From CAIZWU01 sp942492905 (GTDB lineage Bacteria; Verrucomicrobiota; Verrucomicrobiia; Verrucomicrobiales; V1-33): a stretch of 64,000 bases of DNA. The stretch is from contig OW818657.1 of assembly GCA_942492905.1 (NCBI GenBank), forward strand, positions 5,394,001 to 5,458,000, read 5' to 3'. Of the stretch, positions 35,209-43,806 are shown in pieces. Within the stretch, counting starts at the first letter, position 1; every line of letters begins with the position of its first letter. Position numbers and translations under genes: made by a program. The notes under the pieces are model-generated. The model did no database searches, was not told the DNA's origin, and worked only from the letters and a program-made list of their open reading frames with translations.

Positions 35209-36672
35209 ATGCCCAAGGAAGATTATCTCGTGACCATCGGACTCGAAGTCCACTGCCAACTCCGCACCGCCAGCAAGATGTTCTGCGGCTGCCCGGTCCG
35301 TTACGGCGACAAGCCCAATACCCTCACCTGCCCGGTCTGTCTCGGTCTTCCGGGCGCCCTGCCCGTGCTGAATGCCGGGGCCATCGAGGGCACTATCCTC
35401 GCCGGGATGTGCCTCGGCTGCAGCACCCCGCCGCTCGTGAAATGGGACCGGAAGAGTTACTTCTACCCGGACATGCCGAAGAATTATCAGACCACCCAGT
35501 TCGATCTGCCACTCTGTCTCGGCGGCGGGGTCCCACTTTACGAAGCCGCCTATCCCAAGGACTGGCAGAAAAAAATCGTCCGGCCCAACCACACCATCGG
35601 CCTCACCCGCATCCACCTTGAGGAGGACGTCGGCAAGTCCACCCACCAGGCTGCTTACAGCACCCTCGATTTCAACCGGGCCGGCACCCCGTTGATGGAA
35701 TTGGTCAGCGAACCGGAAATCGAAAGCGCCGAGGAAGCCGTGGCCTATATCTCCAGCCTGCGCCAAATCCTCATTTATGCCGATCTCAGCGATGCCGACA
35801 TGGAAAAAGGCCAGATGCGCTGCGATGTGAATATTTCCCTCCGGCCGCACGGTCAGGAAAAACTCGGGGCCAAGATTGAGCTGAAGAACCTGAACAGCGT
35901 CAGCGCCATCCGCCGGGCCATTCATCACGAGATCGAACGCCAATCCGAGGAATTGGACCTTGGCATCCCGCAGGTGCAGTCCACCCGCCGCTGGGACGAT
36001 GAACGCGGCGAAACGGCCATCATGCGCACCAAGGAGGACGCCCACGACTACCGGTATCTGCCCTGCCCCGATCTGCTGCCGCTCCACACTGCAGACCTCA
36101 TCGCCGCCGCCCGGAAACGCGTCCCCGAACTTCCTCACGAAAAGCGCGCCCGCTTCGTCAACGAAGGCGGCCTGACCGAATACGACGCCGGGGTCCTCGC
36201 CAGCGAGAAACCACTCGCTGATTATTTTGAAGCCGCCGCCACCGGAGCCGGCAAGCCCAAAACCATTGCCAACTGGATCATCAACGATCTCCTCAGCGCC
36301 CTCAATGCCGCCAGCCTGACATTTTCCGAAAATCCGGTTTCTGCCCCTCATCTCCGCGAACTCGCTGCTTTGGTGGATGACGGAAAAATCAACAACGCCC
36401 AAGCCAAGGAGGTCTTCACCGAACTCTTCGCCACCGGCACCGCCCCGGCTCAAATCGTCAAAGCCAAGGGACTCGAACAAGTCAGCGACACCGGTTTCCT
36501 CGATGAAATCATCACCCAGGTGCTCGCCGCCAACGCCGATGCCGTTGAGAAGATCAAAGCCGGCAACGACAAAGCCATCAACGCTCTGAAGGGCCAGGTT
36601 ATGAAACTCAGCCAAGGCAAAGCCAACCCGAAAGTCGTAGGCGACCTGTTGGAAGCGCGGCTGAAGAGCTGA
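35209..36672 (+). CDS. gatB: Aspartyl/glutamyl-tRNA amidotransferase subunit B
   Basis: A 487-residue GatB. With GatA and GatC it converts Glu-tRNA(Gln) or Asp-tRNA(Asn) to the amide form. The N-terminal cradle domain holds the zinc cysteines (FCGCP and TCPVC), the YPDMPKNYQTTQ motif and MRCDVNISLRP, and the C-terminal YqeY-like helical domain ends around NPKVVGDLLEARLK. The ATG at 35209 (MPKEDYLVTIGLEVH) is the conserved start. It follows mntD by 13 bases, but this housekeeping gene probably has its own promoter inside mntD. gatA and gatC are not in the window. Confidence 0.97.
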   Translation: MPKEDYLVTIGLEVHCQLRTASKMFCGCPVRYGDKPNTLTCPVCLGLPGALPVLNAGAIEGTILAGMCLGCSTPPLVKWDRKSYFYPDMPKNYQTTQFDLPLCLGGGVPLYEAAYPKDWQKKIVRPNHTIGLTRIHLEEDVGKSTHQAAYSTLDFNRAGTPLMELVSEPEIESAEEAVAYISSLRQILIYADLSDADMEKGQMRCDVNISLRPHGQEKLGAKIELKNLNSVSAIRRAIHHEIERQSEELDLGIPQVQSTRRWDDERGETAIMRTKEDAHDYRYLPCPDLLPLHTADLIAAARKRVPELPHEKRARFVNEGGLTEYDAGVLASEKPLADYFEAAATGAGKPKTIANWIINDLLSALNAASLTFSENPVSAPHLRELAALVDDGKINNAQAKEVFTELFATGTAPAQIVKAKGLEQVSDTGFLDEIITQVLAANADAVEKIKAGNDKAINALKGQVMKLSQGKANPKVVGDLLEARLKS

Positions 36673-36704
36673 GGCATTTCCCCCTTCCCACCCACCAGCC
36701 CGAT

Positions 36705-37142
36705 TCAGGAAACGAGGGTTTTCCTGACGCGCAATCCGAGGTATCCGAGTGCCCCCAAGCTGAGGAAGGGACCAATATATCTGAATTCCGGACTATCGTT
36801 GCTGCCGCCTTTGACCATGGCGTCGCCCGGTTCCTGTTTCAAATACACCACTTCCACATCAGGATTGGTGATGATCCCTTCAGCTCCGACACTTTTGAAA
36901 AAGCTGCTGCTCACACTGAAATCTTTGTTAAACTGCCGGCCTTCAGCAGTGAGATAAGTGATCTTAAGATTGTAACTGCGTCCGCGCCGCCCGGTGCGGT
37001 GTGATTCCCCTCCTTGAATCTCTCCCTTAACGGTGACGCCGTCTTTTTCGAAACTGTCCAAGCGCGCCCGATCCTTTGATCCCTCGGAATACATGACAAT
37101 TCCCACTATAACAACAATCAGAGCGATGAGGATTGGTTTCAT
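36705..37142 (-). CDS. DUF3592-like membrane protein
   Basis: A 145-residue protein with an N-terminal membrane helix (ILIALIVVIVGIVMY) and a second one near the C-terminus (YIGPFLSLGALGYLGL). Between them is a beta-rich region (DGVTVKGEIQGG, YNLKITYLTAEGRQFNKDF, NPDVEVVYLKQEPGD) that follows the DUF3592 pattern. Members are envelope proteins of unknown role. The start at 37142 begins directly before the first helix. It converges on gatB, with 32 bases between the stops. Confidence 0.7.
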   Translation of the reverse strand: MKPILIALIVVIVGIVMYSEGSKDRARLDSFEKDGVTVKGEIQGGESHRTGRRGRSYNLKITYLTAEGRQFNKDFSVSSSFFKSVGAEGIITNPDVEVVYLKQEPGDAMVKGGSNDSPEFRYIGPFLSLGALGYLGLRVRKTLVS

Positions 37143-37506
37143 ATCCTGCAAGTCAGTGACTGAAAAGGCGTCAGGCTGCAAGAAAAATCATGAAACTCCA
37201 TCACCGCAGATAGCCGCGTCCCTGGAACCTATCCGTAAATTCAAAAACTCCATCCGGTCCTAGGCAGGATACCCGGCCCTGCTGCTTAAATCGGGCGGCA
37301 CTAAAGACCGGCCATGATAGGGAAGCCTGCGGAAAGACATGAAGCACCACTCAGGCCAAAGGCCAGGAGCCGCTGGGCCAGAATTGTTGAGCAGCAGGCC
37401 ATTCAGATCAAATTCCGTGCAGATTGATGGGTGAAGGCAAACTTGCTCCACAAAAAACGGCAGCCATTGCTGGCTGCCGTTTTTGAAGGGGATTTCTGCT
37501 GCCGGA
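37143..37506. other. 364-base gap between DUF3592 gene and rpsD
   Basis: No credible gene is seen. It holds the promoter side of the DUF3592 gene and, close to rpsD, the strong terminator at 37452-37484. The middle (37200-37440) shows no structure I can name. Confidence 0.6.
37452..37484 (-). terminator. Rho-independent terminator after rpsD
   Basis: AAAAACGGCAGCCA pairs with TGGCTGCCGTTTTT around TTGC. On the minus strand the stem is followed by six T residues, 22 bases after the rpsD stop. It closes the ribosomal-protein transcript. Confidence 0.92.
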
Positions 37507-38118
37507 TTAGCGGGAGTATAGTTCGACCACGAGCTGCTCGTTGACGATCGGGTCGATCTCTTCGCGGGAAGGGATGCGATTGACGGTGCCTCCGAGTTTT
37601 TCCTTGTCCTGGGTGACCCAGTCAGGAAGAGGGACGGCTTGGGTGAGGTCGAGAGCGCGGACGCCCATTTGCTGGGACCGGACAGCGCCTTTCATGGCGA
37701 TGACGTCACCAGGGCGACATTGATAGGAAGGGATGTTGACCTTTTTGCCGTTCACGGTGACGTGACCATGGCCAACGTATTGACGGGCGGCGTTGCGGGA
37801 ATTGGCGAGACCGAGGCGGTAGATCACGTTGTCGAGGCGCAGTTCCAGCATCTGGAGCAGGATGACACCGGTGATGCCACGGCGGCGGGAGGCTTCTTCA
37901 AAGAATTTGCGGAACTGGCGTTCCAGCATGCCGTACTGATACTTCAGCTTCTGCTTTTCAGCGAGGGCCACCGCGTAGTCGGAGAGTTTTTTGCGTCCGC
38001 TGCGGGCGCCATGCTGGCCGGGAGCGAAATTGCGGCGTTCCATGGCTTTGGAGGGGCCAAAGATGGCGACTCCGAAGCGGCGGCTGATTTTGTCCTTGGG
38101 ACCCGTGTAACGTGCCAT
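37507..38118 (-). CDS. rpsD: Small ribosomal subunit protein uS4
   Basis: A 203-residue S4 protein, which binds 16S rRNA early in 30S assembly. The N-terminal part reads MARYTGPKDKISRRFG, and the S4 RNA-binding domain is present (MLELRLDNVIYRLGLANSRNAARQYVGHGHVTVNGKKV, given here only as its span of about residues 90-130). The N-terminus lacks the zinc-binding cysteines found in some S4 proteins. It is the last gene of the rpmJ-rpsM-rpsK-rpsD group and is followed directly by a terminator rather than by rpoA. In many bacteria S4 represses its own operon, but I see no obvious pseudoknot leader. Confidence 0.97.
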   Translation of the reverse strand: MARYTGPKDKISRRFGVAIFGPSKAMERRNFAPGQHGARSGRKKLSDYAVALAEKQKLKYQYGMLERQFRKFFEEASRRRGITGVILLQMLELRLDNVIYRLGLANSRNAARQYVGHGHVTVNGKKVNIPSYQCRPGDVIAMKGAVRSQQMGVRALDLTQAVPLPDWVTQDKEKLGGTVNRIPSREEIDPIVNEQLVVELYSR

Positions 38119-38156
38119 TTGAGTAGTAAGTCTGAATTAAAAGGTGGAAAACGGGA

Positions 38157-38702
38157 CTAGACGCGGCGGGCTTTGGGAGGCCGGCAGCCATTGTGAGGAA
38201 CGGGGGTGACATCCTTGATGGCAAGGACTTCAACGCCAAGGGCCTGCACGGCACGCACGGCGGACTCACGACCTGAGCCAGGACCTTTGACACGGACTTC
38301 GGCTTCGCGCAGACCGTGGCCCATGGCTTGACGGCAGGCGTCCTGGGACACCATCTGGGCGGCGTAGGCGGTGCTCTTGCGGCTGCCCTTGAAGCCCATC
38401 TTGCCAGCACTGGACCAGCCGATCACGTTGCCCTTGAGGTCGGTAACGGTGACGAGGGTGTTATTGAAAGTGGAAACGACGTGAACGATGCCGGAAGTGA
38501 CGTTCTTGGAGCCCTTGGCTTTGACGATCTTCGGTTGGTTGTCACCGGAGGGGTCGAGCAGCAATTTGACGGCTTCCTTGGAAGCAGCGGCCGAAGCGGC
38601 AGCTTTTTCTTCAGCGGTCTGCGCTGGAGCAGCCACCGGCGCCGGGGCGGCCACTGGAGCGGGGGCGGCGGTTTCCGCCGGTTTGAGAGAATCTTCAGCC
38701 AT
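38157..38702 (-). CDS. rpsK: Small ribosomal subunit protein uS11 with long N-terminal extension
   Basis: S11 lies in the platform of the 30S subunit near the mRNA exit. The conserved core begins at about residue 62 (KNVTSGIVHVVSTFNNT) and ends with the standard VTPVPHNGCRPPKARRV. Before it is an extension of roughly 50-60 residues made of Ala, Pro, Val and Glu (TAAPAPVAAPAPVAAPAQ), giving 181 residues against about 130 in most bacteria. The extension is in frame with a good start at 38702 and no clear internal start matches the usual N-terminus. It is probably disordered and surface-exposed. The gene sits 30 bases after rpsM. Confidence 0.95.
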   Translation of the reverse strand: MAEDSLKPAETAAPAPVAAPAPVAAPAQTAEEKAAASAAASKEAVKLLLDPSGDNQPKIVKAKGSKNVTSGIVHVVSTFNNTLVTVTDLKGNVIGWSSAGKMGFKGSRKSTAYAAQMVSQDACRQAMGHGLREAEVRVKGPGSGRESAVRAVQALGVEVLAIKDVTPVPHNGCRPPKARRV

Positions 38703-38732
38703 AAGGATCTTGGGAAAAGGAATAGGAGGACG

Positions 38733-39116
38733 TTATTTCTTGGTGGCCTTGCGTTGAACACCCACGGTGCGGCGGGGGCCTTTGCGGGTGCGTCCATTGG
38801 TTTTGGTGCGCTGACCGCGGACTGGCAGTCCCTTGCGGTGGCGGGTGCCGCGATAGCAGTTGATCTGCTGGAGGCGCTTCAGATTGATCTGGATCTCCCG
38901 GCGAAGGTCACCTTCGATGGTGATGCCATTGGCTTGGATGATCTGGATGATGGCGCTCAGTTGCTCGTTTGAGAGCTCACCAGCCCGCGTATTGGGGTCG
39001 ATGTTGGCCTGGCCAAGAATTTTGCGGGCGAGGGAAGGACCTACGCCATAAATGTAAGGAAGAGAAGCTTCAATACGCTTCTCGTTGGGGATATCGACGC
39101 CGAGCAGTCTGGCCAT
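38733..39116 (-). CDS. rpsM: Small ribosomal subunit protein uS13
   Basis: A 127-residue S13, located in the head of the 30S subunit, contacting the 50S subunit and P-site tRNA. It starts MARLLGVDIPNEKRIEASL, has the helix-turn helix YIYGVGPSLARKIL, and ends with the basic RGTRHRKGLPVRGQRTKTN stretch. The length and motifs are normal. It follows rpmJ by 35 bases and leads into rpsK. Confidence 0.97.
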   Translation of the reverse strand: MARLLGVDIPNEKRIEASLPYIYGVGPSLARKILGQANIDPNTRAGELSNEQLSAIIQIIQANGITIEGDLRREIQINLKRLQQINCYRGTRHRKGLPVRGQRTKTNGRTRKGPRRTVGVQRKATKK

Positions 39117-39151
39117 GGGATAAGGGGATGAGGATCAGAGGGGAAAAAGAA

Positions 39152-39265
39152 TCAACCTTGGCGCTGTTTGTGGCGCGGGTTCTTGCAGATGACGCGCACG
39201 ACTCCTTCCCGGCGCACGATGCGGCAGGATTCGCAGAGTTGCTTGACGGAAGGACGGACTTTCAT
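39152..39265 (-). CDS. rpmJ: Large ribosomal subunit protein bL36
   Basis: A 37-residue zinc-ribbon protein. It starts MKVRPSVKQLCESC and has the Cys/Cys...Cys/His ligands (CESC, then CKNPRH), the zinc-binding form of L36. It is the first gene of the rpmJ-rpsM-rpsK-rpsD group, an order shared with many bacteria, where infA or map often comes before it. Here the upstream neighbour is an ABC ATPase 180 bases away, so a promoter should lie in 39266-39445. Confidence 0.95.
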   Translation of the reverse strand: MKVRPSVKQLCESCRIVRREGVVRVICKNPRHKQRQG

Positions 39266-39445
39266 GGATGCGGAGTTGGACGGAAGGTGAGGTAGGAGAC
39301 CCCGGTCGTTGCTCGGCATTTTACCTCTGGATCGAGGAAAACAAAGCATCGCCACACCAAGACTGGGGCGGAGGGGCAGGATTCGTAACACACTGAGGGC
39401 GGTTGGCAAGGCTCGATGTGTACTTTTTTAAAGCTGGATTCTGCA

Positions 39446-40123
39446 TCATGCCTCAACAGGAAGGAGTCCTCCATCGGCCATCACGAGGCGGCCGGGAATC
39501 TGCGCCGCGATTTCTGAACTGTGAGTGACGAGGACGATGGTGGCCAAGCCTCCCCGATGCACCGTGTGGAAGAGATCCATGACGCGGGCAGCATTGCTGG
39601 AATCAAGATTCCCCGTGGGCTCATCCGCCAGCAGGAGCCGTGGACGGTGGACCAGAGCGCGCGCCACCGCTGCCCGCTGCAGTTCGCCGCCGCTGACCTC
39701 GTGAGGAAGCCGGGATGATTTTTCAGAGAGGCCGGCGAGCGCCAGCAACTCCACCCCGCGCATGGTGGCCGCCGCCCGCCCCATCCCGGCAAGAATCAGG
39801 GGCAACGCGACATTTTCCAGCAGGCTCATCCCGGGCAGCAGGTGGAAGAATTGGAATACAATGCCCACCGTTTCGCGGCGGTATCGGGTGCGCTGGGCTT
39901 CGCTGGCCTGGTGCAAAAGGATGCCATCCACCTCCACTTCCCCTTCGTCGGGCTGGTCAAGAGCTCCGAGCAGGTGGAGCAGCGTGCTTTTGCCACAGCC
40001 ACTGGGGCCGGTGATGGCCGTCATGGTGCCGGCCGCAAGGCTGAGGGAAAACTGGCTCAGTGCATTAACCGGACGGCCACTGCTTTCATGATAGGTGCGG
40101 CTGACATTGTGAAGACGGATCAT
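39446..40123 (-). CDS. LolD/MacB-type ABC transporter ATP-binding protein
   Basis: A 225-residue ABC ATPase of the family that works with MacB/FtsX-like permeases in lipoprotein release or export. Walker A is GPSGCGKST, the Q-loop region is VGIVFQFFHLLPGMSLLENV, the signature is VSGGELQRAAVARAL and Walker B is LLLADEPTGNLDS. These match LolD closely. No permease gene is adjacent, so the partner is elsewhere. The start at 40123 (MIRLHNVSRTYH) is the normal family start. The upstream region contains a C4-T6-G4 run (40327-40341) of no clear meaning. Confidence 0.88.
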   Translation of the reverse strand: MIRLHNVSRTYHESSGRPVNALSQFSLSLAAGTMTAITGPSGCGKSTLLHLLGALDQPDEGEVEVDGILLHQASEAQRTRYRRETVGIVFQFFHLLPGMSLLENVALPLILAGMGRAAATMRGVELLALAGLSEKSSRLPHEVSGGELQRAAVARALVHRPRLLLADEPTGNLDSSNAARVMDLFHTVHRGGLATIVLVTHSSEIAAQIPGRLVMADGGLLPVEA

Positions 40124-40399
40124 GGTTTGCGGAATAGGGAACACTGGCGTCCTTGCGGGAAAAGCAGAGAGCGGGGTCACCAGGATCATTTCCGGGATCC
40201 TTGACGCCATCAATGTAGTTTACCGGTTCAAACCCCGATTGTTACGCCTGCCACAGCAGAAAATACTACCCGGCAGCATTTCTGCCCTTCCTTTGGCCAA
40301 ATCAAGGAATCAGTCCGCCCCACTGTCCCCTTTTTTGGGGGCTTGTCTGAAGCAGAGACCTGGGAGTGGGATCCAACGGGCCGTGGGCCGCCTATTCGC

Positions 40400-41758
40400 T
40401 TATTTAAAGTAACGGCGCAGCACTTTTTGCTCGGAAGGCAGCAATTGATCCCTCCATACAGCCTCCCCCCCTCCAGCAGGAGCCGCCAACGCGCCTCCCG
40501 CAGAAGGCCCTTCCGGCGTTTTTTCCAAGTGGTGCTCAATATCCTTGGTGCCGAGATGATCTCCTGGCAATGAACGGCTCAGATCCCGGCTTTCGATTTC
40601 TTCAAGATTGTTGGTGCCCAGGTCCGTGGGGTTCTGCTCGAAGGTCAGGGGCCCGGTGCCCGGTCCACGGTTCAGGCCTCCACGGCCCATTCCCTCGCCC
40701 TCCTTGCCTGATCCAGCGCCTTCGCCTTTGCCTCCACCGGCTTTGCCATTGAGCAGGTCCTGGAGCGCCTGTGAAGCCTCGCTGCCCTCCTGACCGCTGC
40801 CGTTCCCCTGGCAGGTCTTGCAGGCGGCGGATTTGGCCTGAAGATTGGCCAGCATCTGCTTCAGCTGTTCAGGATCCAGCTCTTTCAACTTGGAGGGATC
40901 CAGTTGGCTGAGCTGCTTCTGCAATGATTCACTGATCCCCATGGACGAATTCCTGAGACCCTCCACCGAGGCCCGGAGATCCCCTTCCAGTTGCTGGCGG
41001 GCCGAAGGAGTGAGGGTGGAATCGTATTTCTCCAAACTCTGGGCCGTTTGGGCGACCGCTTGAAGGTGGCTGCCCAGATTCCCCGCGGCCTCACTCAGGG
41101 ACGATTCCAAGGCATCAGCGGCCTCCAAACTATGGTGGCTGTAAAACTCCCCTGGAGGCTGAGCGAGCAGGGCACTCAGCTTCTCCTTGGCTTTTTCGAG
41201 TTCCGCAGAGTCTACCAGTTCCTCCTTTTGCAGGGCGTTGATCATGGATTCCGCCCGGGCGAGCGCCAAAGGGGGCGGAAGTTCCGCACGCGATTCAGTC
41301 CGGGGCAATGGCAGCAGGAATGCAAAAGCCAGACAAGCGGTGGTCAGCAGGGCCGGGGCCAACAACCAAGTTCCCCGGAAGGATAAACCATCGTCGACCT
41401 GGTCAGGCACCGGTGGCCAGGCCGTCACCCCCAGAGTGGCAGCGCTGAGGGCATTATTCAGTTTCAGCCGGGCTTCCAGCAACACCAAACCCGCCGCAGG
41501 CCGGACGAATCTGGGCCTCGCTGCCATCCAGCATCCCAACCCGGCCAACCCATAAACTGCCACAAGGCCAAGAGCCACCTGACCCGCCGGCAATCCGTCA
41601 CCCCGGCTGCGCCACCAGAGCAGCACGCCCATGGTGATCAATCCCAAAGCGGCCACCCAAGGGGCAAACCCTTGCAGCCACCAAGCCACATTGAGCCGCC
41701 TCGCCGTGCGGCGGGCATGCTGATGCCAACGGGAGGCAGGAGAGGTGGTCCGTTCCAT
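40400..41758 (-). CDS. Membrane protein with coiled-coil and glycine-rich region
   Basis: A 452-residue protein. Two membrane helices lie near the N-terminus (about residues 25-80) and a third near residues 135-155 (LLAPALLTTACLAFAFLLPL). Residues 180-320 are helical with coiled-coil character (ELEKAKEKLSALL, SLEAADALESSLSEAAGNLG). A short Cys pair (CKTCQGNG) and a Gly/Glu-rich linker (GGGKGEGAGSGKEGEG) follow, and it ends with LLPSEQKVLRRYFK. The C-terminal 'LRRYF' ending and the layout resemble proteins encoded beside MoxR/BatA genes in this phylum, but no such genes are adjacent. Function unknown. Confidence 0.6.
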   Translation of the reverse strand: MERTTSPASRWHQHARRTARRLNVAWWLQGFAPWVAALGLITMGVLLWWRSRGDGLPAGQVALGLVAVYGLAGLGCWMAARPRFVRPAAGLVLLEARLKLNNALSAATLGVTAWPPVPDQVDDGLSFRGTWLLAPALLTTACLAFAFLLPLPRTESRAELPPPLALARAESMINALQKEELVDSAELEKAKEKLSALLAQPPGEFYSHHSLEAADALESSLSEAAGNLGSHLQAVAQTAQSLEKYDSTLTPSARQQLEGDLRASVEGLRNSSMGISESLQKQLSQLDPSKLKELDPEQLKQMLANLQAKSAACKTCQGNGSGQEGSEASQALQDLLNGKAGGGKGEGAGSGKEGEGMGRGGLNRGPGTGPLTFEQNPTDLGTNNLEEIESRDLSRSLPGDHLGTKDIEHHLEKTPEGPSAGGALAAPAGGGEAVWRDQLLPSEQKVLRRYFK

Positions 41759-41830
41759 GGATCTACTTTCGGGAACGTGGCCCATCCCCCTCCCAATGCC
41801 AAGCATTGATCTGCAGCTGTTTTGCCCCAT

Positions 41831-41864
41831 AAAAAAGCGTCCCGGTCAGAAAACTGACCGGGAC
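41831..41864 (-). terminator. Rho-independent terminator downstream of the 101-residue gene
   Basis: GTCCCGGTCAG and CTGACCGGGAC form an 11-base perfect stem around AAAA (41839-41864). On the minus strand it is followed by GC and six T residues (41831-41836). It lies about 70 bases after the small gene at 41934-42239. Confidence 0.92.
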
Positions 41865-41933
41865 GACAAGAATTTGGGATTTGGAGTGAAGCGAAAGCGT
41901 GTGAAGAAACTATCCAGCAGACCTGACGATCCG

Positions 41934-42239
41934 TTACACCACAGCCACAATGGGCTCAGGGGGGGTCAAAGCATCCTTGAGCTTTTCCAAACCACGGTAT
42001 TCCTTGGCATTTTTTTCAACCATCCCCCGGGAAACGAGGTTTTGAAGTTTTTCATATGCCCGCAAGCGCAGCATTTCCTCCCCGCCACTCACGGCGTTCC
42101 TGAGTTTCAGGCACTCGTAAACCGCTTCAAACAAGCTGTTGAAATTATAGACCTTCGGTAAAAGAAGGGCAGCTACGAGTTCATCAGTGACATGATCGGG
42201 CAGACGACGGGAGAACCTGGTTCGTTTGGTGGTAGCCAT
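41934..42239 (-). CDS. Conserved small basic protein, possibly DNA-binding
   Basis: A 101-residue soluble protein that I do not recognise. It opens with a basic segment (MATTKRTRFSRRLPD), then helices with a pattern like a winged-helix unit: LLLPKVYNFNSLFEAVYECLKLR and AYEKLQNLVSRGMVEKNAKEYRGL, where the second part reads like a recognition helix plus wing. It has its own strong terminator and a clean, separate upstream region, so it is surely expressed as a single gene. A regulatory or nucleoid role is possible, but that is inference. Confidence 0.6.
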   Translation of the reverse strand: MATTKRTRFSRRLPDHVTDELVAALLLPKVYNFNSLFEAVYECLKLRNAVSGGEEMLRLRAYEKLQNLVSRGMVEKNAKEYRGLEKLKDALTPPEPIVAVV

Positions 42240-42507
42240 AGGATGATGAGTTTAGCACACTTATGCAATCCTGCGACCGATTTCGTGAATTTATCCTAAG
42301 GTTTTCTTGATTCTGAGAAAGCCAGGACTCATTTGCGAAGATTACCCAGTGACTTTTTCGTTTCACATCAATCTTTCCACCCTCCGCGCCATGAAAATTC
42401 CATCTGGTATGGAAAGTCAACCGAGGCGTTTCAGCGAATCATCCTTTAATCACCCTCTGGCCCAAGGCGGGAATCTCCGGGTTTTCCAGCTCAGCCAAGC
42501 AGGCCTG

Positions 42508-43290
42508 CTATCGCACTGGGACCGGTGGCCCCTCATCGCGGCGGGGCACGGGTGGCGACTCACTGCGGCGGGGCACCATTGAGGGAGGGACTTGGCTGCC
42601 AGGCGGATCCCCCGGAGGAGGTGCTTTGCGGGGAAGCTCTCCCTTCGGCTGGGGTTCCAGAGTGGGGGGCGGATCCGCTCCGTCATCAAATCCCCCGATG
42701 CATTTCACCCCCTCGCGGCTGATTTCAAAGGCCTCGATGCTGCAGGGATACAGGGAATCGGCCTGCTCATCGATGATCTTCTGTCCGAAGGCTTGAAAGC
42801 CTCCAAAGTTCCTCGAAAACAAATAGACGGTGTGACGATCCGGCATCAAGGCCACCATCCGCTCTCCCAGAAACCCCTGAAAGAGTGGAACCATCCGGGG
42901 TGAAAGCACGACGCTGGCGGTAAATGGGCGATCACTCTTCAGTTTCACATAAGCGATCTGCCCAGCCTGGTCCCGCGCCACGATGGGCTTGATGGAAACC
43001 AGCAATCGGGTGGCTGCCGCCATCGATTTTTCCATAAACCGGTCCCAATTCAACCCGGCGGCGGCGAATTCCTCCTTCGAATAGTGGGTCAGACCCAACA
43101 GCGCATCCTCCCGCGCCGGCACAATGACGGTGCGTTTCGATTCCGGCAGAGGCCGGGCCAGTGCGGTCCGCAACGCCACCGGCTCCAAAGCGGCCACCAC
43201 CGGTTCCATGGTCACGCCCGACTGCCCCCGTGACACGCCCGTGCCAATCAGCCACACTGCTGCCAAGCCCGTGAATAAGTGCCATTTCAT
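42508..43290 (-). CDS. Secreted protein with proline-rich C-terminus
   Basis: A 260-residue exported protein. The signal peptide covers about residues 1-22 (LFTGLAAVWLIGTGVSRG). The central domain (residues 60-195) is unrecognised and contains VVLSPRMVPLFQGFLGERMV and a short C-P-C-type single cysteine pair (PCSIEAF, KCIGGF). The last 55 residues are rich in Pro and Arg, including two related pieces PPVPRR and PPVPVR. I cannot assign a function. It follows the DoxX gene by 86 bases on the same strand. Confidence 0.5.
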   Translation of the reverse strand: MKWHLFTGLAAVWLIGTGVSRGQSGVTMEPVVAALEPVALRTALARPLPESKRTVIVPAREDALLGLTHYSKEEFAAAGLNWDRFMEKSMAAATRLLVSIKPIVARDQAGQIAYVKLKSDRPFTASVVLSPRMVPLFQGFLGERMVALMPDRHTVYLFSRNFGGFQAFGQKIIDEQADSLYPCSIEAFEISREGVKCIGGFDDGADPPPTLEPQPKGELPRKAPPPGDPPGSQVPPSMVPRRSESPPVPRRDEGPPVPVR

Positions 43291-43376
43291 GCAAAAAGAT
43301 AGGCACCCGAATTCCCCGACTTGCAAGTCCAGGAAAAAAGGCCCGTGAAAAAGGGTTCAAGGCCGATGCGGTCTTC

Positions 43377-43775
43377 TCAAATCCCTCGCCGCGCCATATT
43401 GGAGCGAGGGGACAGGCAGGTCCACCACACCCACCCGGCAAAACCCAACTGCAATGGCAGCCGTAGCCAGAGCACCCAGCGGGCCATTGCCACCGGCGCT
43501 TCCGGCCAGCCATACCACGCCAAGTGAAGGTTTGCCGGAAAAACGGCCAACAGCAATCCCAGCAGGCCCCACGCGGCAACCTGGCGGACGTGCGGTACCA
43601 GCACTCCGATTCCACCCGCAACCTCCGCCGCCCCTGCCACTTTGTGCAGGATCTCCGGCCACGGTACCCACGGCGGCATCATGGTCAGATACACCGCCGG
43701 ATCCCGGAAATGATTCAGGCCGGCGACGATAAAAAGCAGCGCCAGCAGCCAGCGCGCGATCACAAGGATATTCAT
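43377..43775 (-). CDS. DoxX-family membrane protein
   Basis: A 132-residue membrane protein with four hydrophobic helices. The first reads MNILVIARWLLALLFIVAGLNHF, with the Gly-x-x-His/Phe motif typical of DoxX and related quinone-oxidoreductase-like proteins; AAEVAGGIGVLVP is the second family landmark. DoxX proteins are often partners of redox systems, but this one has no such neighbour. The start at 43775 is chosen on the conserved N-terminus. It lies 31 bases after the glycoside hydrolase gene and may be co-transcribed with it. Confidence 0.82.
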   Translation of the reverse strand: MNILVIARWLLALLFIVAGLNHFRDPAVYLTMMPPWVPWPEILHKVAGAAEVAGGIGVLVPHVRQVAAWGLLGLLLAVFPANLHLAWYGWPEAPVAMARWVLWLRLPLQLGFAGWVWWTCLSPRSNMARRGI

Positions 43776-43806
43776 GCCACAGCTACGCCCTCCGACCCAC
43801 ACCAGT

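Noticed and set aside
40200..40260. A tRNA-like GGTTCAAACCCC stretch
   Set aside because: The T-arm-like word is there, but no acceptor stem, anticodon arm or D arm can be fitted around it.
40327..40341. CCCC-TTTTTT-GGGG as a terminator
   Set aside because: The stem is four bases and the T run is in the loop, so it would not terminate transcription.
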